Source: Lysobacter sp.
GTDB lineage: Bacteria; Pseudomonadota; Gammaproteobacteria; Xanthomonadales; Xanthomonadaceae
Reading direction: 5' to 3'
DNA: 6,072 nucleotides
NCBI GenBank assembly: GCA_030151365.1
Contig: JASLDW010000005.1
Coordinates: 1-6,072, forward strand
Below, piece by piece: positions 1 to 4,621 of the stretch. The notes below the pieces were generated by a model, which was given only the letters and a program-made list of their open reading frames with translations, did not search any database and was not told where the DNA came from. The first letter of the stretch is position 1. The number at the start of each line of letters is the position of its first letter. The translations under genes were made by a program, and so were the position numbers.

Positions 1-41
1 CGGTGGGTGTCATCGTGACGGGTAGCTACAAGCTGGCCTGA
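1..41 (+). CDS. Possible 3' end of an upstream gene (partial, unidentified)
   Basis: Read from base 3, the plus strand encodes VGVIVTGSYKLA and then a TGA stop at 39-41. The other two plus frames stop within the first 25 bases. Twelve residues are too few to name a family. In favour of a real gene end, a strong plus-strand intrinsic terminator lies about 110 bases downstream, with no other obvious plus-strand gene for it to serve. Against it, one minus-strand frame is also open across this stretch, so chance cannot be excluded. Confidence 0.3.
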   Translation, partial: VGVIVTGSYKLA

Positions 42-256
42 CCGGGATTGTGCGGCGCGCCATGACGGTGCGCGGTCACTCAGGACAGCAAAATCTCAAC
101 CTCATTTTCCAGATAATTGCTATATCCTGCCCCCGCTACCATTTATTCGAAGAGAACGGCGTGCCGCGAGGTGCGCCGTTTTTCTTTGTTTCGATGGCAT
201 TGGATCGATGCAAGTGCGGTAGGATCGTCCGACACGACAACACCCGGGACGAGCAC
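42..256. other. Intergenic/leader region upstream of the sugar-kinase operon
   Basis: No convincing gene lies here. The frame of the downstream kinase stays open through the region, but its translation (for example MALDRCKCGRIVRH from an ATG at 194) does not resemble a kinase N-terminus. The stretch 88-150 is clearly AT-richer than the flanking genes and contains GATAAT at 112-117, one mismatch from a sigma-70 -10 box. No good -35 box stands 16-18 bases upstream, so a promoter is only suggested. A terminator hairpin occupies 151-190. An imperfect 14-base palindrome with a central CG, TTGGATCGATGCAA (200-213), could be an operator half-site pair but is weak evidence alone. The kinase promoter must lie either here or upstream of the hairpin. 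Confidence 0.6.
151..190 (+). terminator. Rho-independent terminator hairpin
   Basis: The left arm AACGGCGTGCC (155-165) pairs with the right arm GGTGCGCCGTT (170-180) through seven Watson-Crick pairs at the base, two G-T wobbles and two closing C-G pairs. The loop is a GCGA tetraloop of the GNRA class. The stem runs directly into a T-rich tract, TTTCTTTGTTT (181-191). This is a textbook intrinsic terminator for plus-strand transcription. The opposite strand has no comparable U-tract, so it is not bidirectional. It probably ends the transcript of the gene stopping at 41. Because it lies only 67 bases before the kinase start, it could instead act as a leader attenuator if the operon promoter lies upstream. 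Confidence 0.8.
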
Positions 257-1228
257 GTGACACCAGGCGATTCCACCGAATTCCTCGCGGCAGACATCGG
301 TGGAACGCATGCACGCATCGCCCGGGTGCAATCGCAGGGTGAGCGCATCGTGGTGCTCGAGCAACACGTGGTGCCGGTCGCGGGTTCGCGTTCGCTGGCA
401 TCGTTGCTGGAGGATCGCCCGGCGTCGATCAACGTCGCCGCGATCGCGGTCGCCGGCGCCATCGCCAGCAATGGCGACGTGCTGAGCCAGAACCTGCCGT
501 GGCCGGTGTCGGCTGCGCAGGTCGCGCGGGAAGCGGGTCTCGAGCATGTCGGCCTCGTCAACGATTTCGAAGCCGTTGCGCACGCCATCCCGCACATCCG
601 CCCGGAGTCGCTGACCCACGTTTGTGGTCCCCGTGATGCGGCCGCGAAGACCGCGATTGCATTGGGGCCGGGCACCAGCATGGGCACGGCCGTGCGCTTC
701 GACGACGGTCGCGTCATGCCCAGCGAAGCCGGGCACGCGTCGCTGGCGCCCGGAACTCCGCGCGAATGCGATCTGGTGCGCTGGTTGCTGGAACACCGCA
801 GCCATGTCGACAACGATCGCGTGCTGTCGGGGCCGGGATTGCTGGAGGCCTATCGGGGGTTGTGCGCGCTGGATGGCGCGATTGCGGCCCATGCAACGCC
901 CGCGGAAGTGGTCGCTGCGGCTGGCAGCCGATCGGATGCGTTGGCGCTGGAAGCGGTCGAATTGTTCTGCGCGATGCTCGGCGCGTTCGCCGGCGATCTC
1001 GTCGCCACGTTCCATGCCGATGGCGTCTATCTGGCTGGCGGGGTTGCCGCGCATGTCAAGGCATTCCTGCCCACAGGCGGTTTCGAACAGCGCTTCATCG
1101 ACAAGGGCGTGCTGCGCCCGATGATGGAGCGCGTGCCGGTGCGACTGGTCGAAGAGCCGCATCTGGGCGTGATCGGAGCGGCGGCATGGTATCTCGGGCG
1201 CCATGGCAACAGGAGCGAGCAGGCATGA
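257..1228 (+). CDS. Glucokinase-family (Glk/PF02685) sugar kinase, possibly GlcNAc kinase
   Basis: This is a cytoplasmic ATP-dependent hexose kinase of 323 residues, a normal length for the Glk family. Visible motifs: the phosphate-binding loop ADIGGTHAR (D13), the catalytic NDFEA (N102, D103), GPGTSMG (138-143), the sugar-binding SEAGH (E157, H160), RVLSGPGLLEAYR (188-200) and the adenosine-site LAGGV (259-263). Compared with E. coli Glk as I recall it, the E-G-G-H sugar motif is E-A-G-H and the glutamate before RVLSGPG (E187) is aspartate, D187. These changes suggest altered sugar specificity. I chose the GTG at 257 because it puts the P-loop at the usual distance from the N-terminus and follows a purine-rich GGGACGAG (246-253). 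The in-frame ATG at 194 follows a T-rich tract without a ribosome binding site and adds unrelated sequence. The stop overlaps the next start as ATGA. Beside a glycosylasparaginase, N-acetylglucosamine is a plausible substrate, since Glk-type NagK enzymes are known in Xanthomonas; glucose remains possible. Confidence 0.88.
   Translation: MTPGDSTEFLAADIGGTHARIARVQSQGERIVVLEQHVVPVAGSRSLASLLEDRPASINVAAIAVAGAIASNGDVLSQNLPWPVSAAQVAREAGLEHVGLVNDFEAVAHAIPHIRPESLTHVCGPRDAAAKTAIALGPGTSMGTAVRFDDGRVMPSEAGHASLAPGTPRECDLVRWLLEHRSHVDNDRVLSGPGLLEAYRGLCALDGAIAAHATPAEVVAAAGSRSDALALEAVELFCAMLGAFAGDLVATFHADGVYLAGGVAAHVKAFLPTGGFEQRFIDKGVLRPMMERVPVRLVEEPHLGVIGAAAWYLGRHGNRSEQA
1211..1215 (+). promoter_or_regulatory. 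Ribosome binding site of the glycosylasparaginase gene
   Basis: AGGAG lies 9 bases before the ATG at 1225, inside the end of the kinase gene. It supports that ATG, which begins the Tat signal peptide, over the much longer upstream-open frame. Confidence 0.75.
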
Positions 1229-2244
1229 AAACGACACGACGCGGATTCCTGCAGGCAGGCGCGGCCGGATTGGGCGCGCTGTGGATGTCGGGCGGCCTTG
1301 GTGCCACGACGACGCGACCGGTGCAGGCGAAATTCCCGCGCGTGGTTTCGACCTGGGATTTCGGCATCGGCGCCAACGCGGCAGCGTGGAAAGTGCTGGG
1401 GCAGGGCGGAAGTGCGCTGGACGCGGTCGAGGCCGGTGCGCGCTGGGCGGAATCCGATCTGTGCAATCCGACCGTCGGTCATTGCGGCAATCCCGATCGC
1501 GACGGCGTGCTGACGCTCGATGCCAGCATCATGGATGGCGATGGTCGCGTCGGCGCGGTCGCGGCGATCGAGGACATCCTCCATCCGGTGTCGGTGGCGC
1601 GCAAGGTGATGGAAGACAGTCCGCACGTGTTGCTGGTCGGGCAGGGCGCGCAGCAATTCGCGATCGAGCATGGTTTCGAACGCAAGGCATTGCTGACCGA
1701 CAGTGCGCGCAAGGCCTGGGAAGAGTGGAAGAAGACCTCGAAGTACGAGCCCGTCATCAACGCCGAGCGTCGCCTGCGTCCCGGCGATTCCACCAACCAC
1801 GACACGCTTGGCATCCTCGCCATCGACGCCAAAGGCCATATGGCCGGCGCCTGCACGACCAGCGGCATGGCGTGGAAGGTGCACGGTCGCGTCGGTGACA
1901 GCCCGATCGTCGGTGCCGGTCTCTATGTCGACGGTGAAGTCGGTGCGGCCACCGCGTCCGGCGTCGGCGAGGAAATGCTGCGCAACGCCGCGAGCTTCCT
2001 CGTGGTCGAACTGATGCGCCAGGGACGTTCACCGGCGCAAGCCTGCCGCGAGGCGATCGCCCGCGTCGTCCATAAGCGCCCGGCCGCGAGCAAGACCTTG
2101 CAAGTTTGCTTCCTGGCGATGAACCGTCGTGGCGAAGTCGGTGCGTACGCGCTGCACAAGGGCTTTGTCTACGCAATGCAGGACGAATCCGGTGCCCATG
2201 GCCTCACCGATTCGGCATCGGTCTACACGACGGAACAGAAGTGA
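1225..2244 (+). CDS. Tat-exported N4-(beta-N-acetylglucosaminyl)-L-asparaginase (glycosylasparaginase)
   Basis: This Ntn-hydrolase (PF01112, Asparaginase_2) cleaves the amide bond between asparagine and the innermost GlcNAc of N-glycans, giving aspartate and a 1-amino-GlcNAc that hydrolyses to GlcNAc and ammonia. It has 339 residues, close to the roughly 340-residue Elizabethkingia precursor. The N-terminus carries a twin-arginine motif, TRRGFLQ (4-10), a hydrophobic stretch and a likely VQA cleavage site near residue 35, so the mature enzyme should be periplasmic or exported. STWDFG (42-47) opens the mature fold. NHDTLG (191-196) holds the autoproteolysis site D193/T194; T194 becomes the N-terminal nucleophile of the beta subunit. 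GRVGDSP (221-227) supplies the substrate-binding Arg and Asp, followed by ATASGVGEE. The C-terminal half (VVELMRQGRSPAQAC) matches the bacterial enzyme closely. Two local oddities are a basic insertion before the cleavage site and a C80/C87 pair. It is translationally coupled to the kinase (ATGA) and to cutC (GTGA). Confidence 0.95.
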   Translation: MKTTRRGFLQAGAAGLGALWMSGGLGATTTRPVQAKFPRVVSTWDFGIGANAAAWKVLGQGGSALDAVEAGARWAESDLCNPTVGHCGNPDRDGVLTLDASIMDGDGRVGAVAAIEDILHPVSVARKVMEDSPHVLLVGQGAQQFAIEHGFERKALLTDSARKAWEEWKKTSKYEPVINAERRLRPGDSTNHDTLGILAIDAKGHMAGACTTSGMAWKVHGRVGDSPIVGAGLYVDGEVGAATASGVGEEMLRNAASFLVVELMRQGRSPAQACREAIARVVHKRPAASKTLQVCFLAMNRRGEVGAYALHKGFVYAMQDESGAHGLTDSASVYTTEQK

Positions 2245-2972
2245 GGAAGCTGCTGGAAATCGCCGCCGATGGCGTGCGTTCGGCGATCGCGGCGGAATCC
2301 GGTGGCGGTGATCGCATCGAACTGTGCGCGGGGCTGGGCGAAGGCGGCACCACGCCTTCGCATGGCATGATCGCGGCGACGCGCGATGCGGTGCGAATTC
2401 CGCTCTTCGTGTTGATCCGTCCGCGCAATGGCGACTTTCTCTACGACACACGCGAAGTCGAGGCGATGTGCAGCGACATCCGCGATTGCGCCGCGCTGGG
2501 TTGCGAAGGCGTGGTGATCGGCGCGCTCGATGCCGATGGCGGGATTGATGTCGATGCCTGTCGCGCGATGGTCGATGCAGCGAAAGGCATGGAGATCACG
2601 TTCCATCGTGCGTTCGACGCAGTGGCAGATCGCGCGCAGGCACTGGAACAGATCATCGAACTCGGTTGCTCGCGCGTGCTGACTTCCGGTGCGGCGCGCA
2701 GTGCACCGGAAGGCGCGGCCGAGATCGCCGAGAACGTGCGCCAGGCAGCGGGACGGGTCACCATCCTGTCGGGCGCCGGCATCAATGCAGGCAATCTTGG
2801 CGAATTGGTGAAGCGTACCGGCGGCCAGGAGTTCCATGCATCGGCGCGCGGACCGGTGCATTCGCCGATGCGTTATCGCAACCCGGCGCTGGAAGGTCTT
2901 TCGGTGGATTGGCAGGACACCGACGCCGCGCGCGTCCGGGCGTTGCGCGAAATCCTCGACGCAGTTGACTGA
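2241..2972 (+). CDS. cutC: CutC-family TIM-barrel protein
   Basis: This 243-residue protein covers the whole CutC family (PF03932); E. coli CutC has about 248 residues. Family motifs appear in order: RIELCAGLGEGGTTPSHGM (25-43), IRPRNGDF (59-66), GALDADG (94-100), TFHRAFD (120-126), VLTSG (146-150), SGAGI (177-181), EFHASA (197-202) and MRYRNP (210-215). There is no signal peptide, so it is cytoplasmic. The GTG at 2241 is chosen because it gives the canonical start just before the first barrel strand (LLEIAADG) and overlaps the preceding stop as GTGA, with a modest GGAA (2232-2235) upstream. The family is labelled a copper homeostasis protein, but in E. coli the copper phenotype was traced largely to the small RNA MicL made from the 3' part of cutC, and the protein's activity is unknown. 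Co-translation with a glycosylasparaginase and a sugar kinase, with no copper gene in view, suggests a role in glycan or amino-sugar metabolism here. That is inference. Confidence 0.93.
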   Translation: MRKLLEIAADGVRSAIAAESGGGDRIELCAGLGEGGTTPSHGMIAATRDAVRIPLFVLIRPRNGDFLYDTREVEAMCSDIRDCAALGCEGVVIGALDADGGIDVDACRAMVDAAKGMEITFHRAFDAVADRAQALEQIIELGCSRVLTSGAARSAPEGAAEIAENVRQAAGRVTILSGAGINAGNLGELVKRTGGQEFHASARGPVHSPMRYRNPALEGLSVDWQDTDAARVRALREILDAVD

Positions 2973-2975
2973 GAA

Positions 2976-3614
2976 TTACTTCGCCACGTGAAGCGCCGCT
3001 GCCTGCGCGGCGAGCTGGCGGATGCGTTCCCAGTCACGCGCGGCGACGGCATCCTTCGGCATCATCCACGAACCACCCACCGTCAACACGTTCGGCAACG
3101 CCAGATAGTTCGGCGCGGTGTCGGCGCTGATGCCGCCAGTGGGGCAGAAGCGCGCGTCCGCGAACGGGCCCTGGACCGCGCGTAGCCAGGTCGTACCGCC
3201 GCTGGCCTCGGCCGGGAAAAACTTGAAGTGGGTGAACCCCGCGTTCATGCCCTGCATCAGTTCGCTGGCGGTGGCGACGCCGGGAATCAGCGGGCAATCG
3301 ACGGCATTGGCCCGCAGCAATTCCGGTGACGAACCGGGTGAGATCGCGAACACCGCACCGGAATCGCGCACGGCTTCGTAGTGTTCCGGCGTCAGCACGG
3401 TGCCGGCGCCGACGATCGCATCCGGCACTTCGCGGGCAATCTTCGTGATCGCGGCCATGGCGGCTGGCGTGCGCAGTGTGACCTCCAGTACGCGCAAGCC
3501 TCCGTCGACCAGAGCGCGCGCGAATGGCACGGCGTCGTCGAGGTTGTCGATGGTGATGGTGGGGATGATCGGCGCGGCGCGCAGCACCTGGTCGGGCGTC
3601 AGTGAAGTCGTCAT
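2976..3614 (-). CDS. eda: 2-keto-3-deoxy-6-phosphogluconate (KDPG) aldolase
   Basis: This class I aldolase splits KDPG to pyruvate and glyceraldehyde-3-phosphate, the last Entner-Doudoroff step; family members often also act on 4-hydroxy-2-oxoglutarate. It has 212 residues, the usual length, and belongs to the (alpha/beta)8-barrel Aldolase family PF01081. LEVTLRT (43-49) provides the catalytic E44 and the phosphate/substrate R48. GAGTVLT (69-75), ISPGSSPELL (91-100) and LIPGVAT (109-115) are barrel-strand motifs. FKFFPAE (130-136) contains the Schiff-base lysine K131, and FCPTGGI (155-161) closes the phosphate site. It is cytoplasmic, and trimeric in characterised relatives. It is the last gene of the minus-strand operon. 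Its ATG overlaps the glk stop as ATGA (3614-3611), with a weak GAGAAC about 5 bases upstream. Its TAA stop lies only 3 bases from the convergent cutC stop, and no terminator is visible after it. Confidence 0.96.
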   Translation of the reverse strand: MTTSLTPDQVLRAAPIIPTITIDNLDDAVPFARALVDGGLRVLEVTLRTPAAMAAITKIAREVPDAIVGAGTVLTPEHYEAVRDSGAVFAISPGSSPELLRANAVDCPLIPGVATASELMQGMNAGFTHFKFFPAEASGGTTWLRAVQGPFADARFCPTGGISADTAPNYLALPNVLTVGGSWMMPKDAVAARDWERIRQLAAQAAALHVAK

Positions 3615-4621
3615 TGCTTGTTCTCGAAACTACGGATGGCCGTGGCTGCACCGAGCAGTCCGGGATTGGGATGAACGATAACGCGCACGTCGATGCGTTC
3701 GAGGTAGGCGACGTAACGCCCCTTCATCAGGAAACGTTCGCGGAACGCGCTGCTGCGCAGGAACGGAATGAAACGCGGCACGATGCCGCCCGCGATCACC
3801 ACGGAATGCGCGCCGTGGATCAGCACGCAGTCGCCGGCGACGCTGCCGAGCACGGAGCAGAAGCGCGCGAGCGTCTGGCGTGCGGCGAGATCGTGGCCAT
3901 CAAGCGCGGCTGCCACGATGTCGGCGGGATCGCGCAGGCTGCCGTGCAGGCCGGCCTCGCCGGGACCGACGTTCGAGATCACCGCGGGCACGCCGCGATA
4001 GACCGCGTCGATTTCGGAAATGCCCTTGCCGCACAGCACGCGTTCGGTGGAGGTGCGGCCATGGCGCGCGGTCATCCACTGTTCGATCATGCGTTCCTCG
4101 TCGCCGACCGGCGCGAAGCTGACGTGTCCGCCTTCGGTGGCGACGACATTCCAGCCTTGCGCGGCATCGCCAACCAGCAATGCAACGCCGAGGCCGGTGC
4201 CGGGGCCGAGCACGCTGATCGGGCCGTGGTCGATGTTGTCCGGGCCGAACAGGCGGACGTAGTCCTGCGGCTGCAGCGTCGGGATCGCCCAGGCGATCGC
4301 CCCGAAATCGTTGAGGATGTGCAAGGCGTCGAGGCCGAGCGATTCGCGCATCTCGCGCTGGCTGAACGACCAGGCGCGATTGGTCAGGCGGATTTCATCG
4401 GCACTGACCGGGCTGGCGACCGCGATCGCGGCGTGCTTCGGTCGTCGCCCGACGGCGGCGAGATAGGACTCGATCGCATGCTGCAGGCTGGCGAAGTCGT
4501 CATTGCGCAATGTTTGCGCGTGTTGCAGCGTGCAGTCCTTCGCGTCGAGATCGACCAGCGCGAAGCGCGCATTGGTGCCGCCGACGTCGCCAACCAGCGC
4601 CAGTCTTCCGGTCTCGCTCAT
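3611..4621 (-). CDS. glk: Glucokinase
   Basis: This cytoplasmic enzyme phosphorylates glucose to glucose-6-phosphate with ATP. Its 336 residues match the Glk family (PF02685; E. coli about 321). Key motifs: GDVGGTNARFAL (11-22) as P-loop, LTNRAWSFS (79-87), LNDFGAIAWAIP (103-114) with N104 and the catalytic base D105, LGPGTGLGVA (138-147), the sugar-binding EGGHVSFAP (E163, H166), STERVLCGKG (E193 retained) and IAGGIVPRF in the adenosine site. The C-terminal NPGLLGAA is also typical. All glucose-contact residues that differ in the plus-strand kinase are canonical here, so this is the better candidate for the housekeeping glucokinase. It sits between edd and eda with 4-base ATGA overlaps on both sides, feeding glucose into the Entner-Doudoroff route. 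The long plus-strand frame across the gene is a high-GC shadow. Confidence 0.96.
   Translation of the reverse strand: MSETGRLALVGDVGGTNARFALVDLDAKDCTLQHAQTLRNDDFASLQHAIESYLAAVGRRPKHAAIAVASPVSADEIRLTNRAWSFSQREMRESLGLDALHILNDFGAIAWAIPTLQPQDYVRLFGPDNIDHGPISVLGPGTGLGVALLVGDAAQGWNVVATEGGHVSFAPVGDEERMIEQWMTARHGRTSTERVLCGKGISEIDAVYRGVPAVISNVGPGEAGLHGSLRDPADIVAAALDGHDLAARQTLARFCSVLGSVAGDCVLIHGAHSVVIAGGIVPRFIPFLRSSAFRERFLMKGRYVAYLERIDVRVIVHPNPGLLGAATAIRSFENKQ

Noticed and set aside
50..256. N-terminal extension of the kinase from an ATG at 62 or 194
   Set aside because: It would translate through the terminator and T-tract, has no ribosome binding site, and adds residues unlike any Glk N-terminus.
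766..1224. Long N-terminal extension of the glycosylasparaginase frame
   Set aside because: It overlaps the kinase in another frame with Arg/Gly-rich shadow composition, and the ATG at 1225 with its AGGAG and Tat signal is clearly the true start.
143..1237. Open minus-strand frame of 364 codons opposite the first kinase
   Set aside because: It has the same shadow composition, runs antisense to a gene with intact catalytic motifs, and extends across the terminator hairpin.
2994..3012. GC-rich hairpin CGCCGC/GCGGCG as a terminator for the plus operon
   Set aside because: It lies within eda coding sequence and is not followed by a T-run on either strand, so it is probably a coincidence of GC-rich codons.
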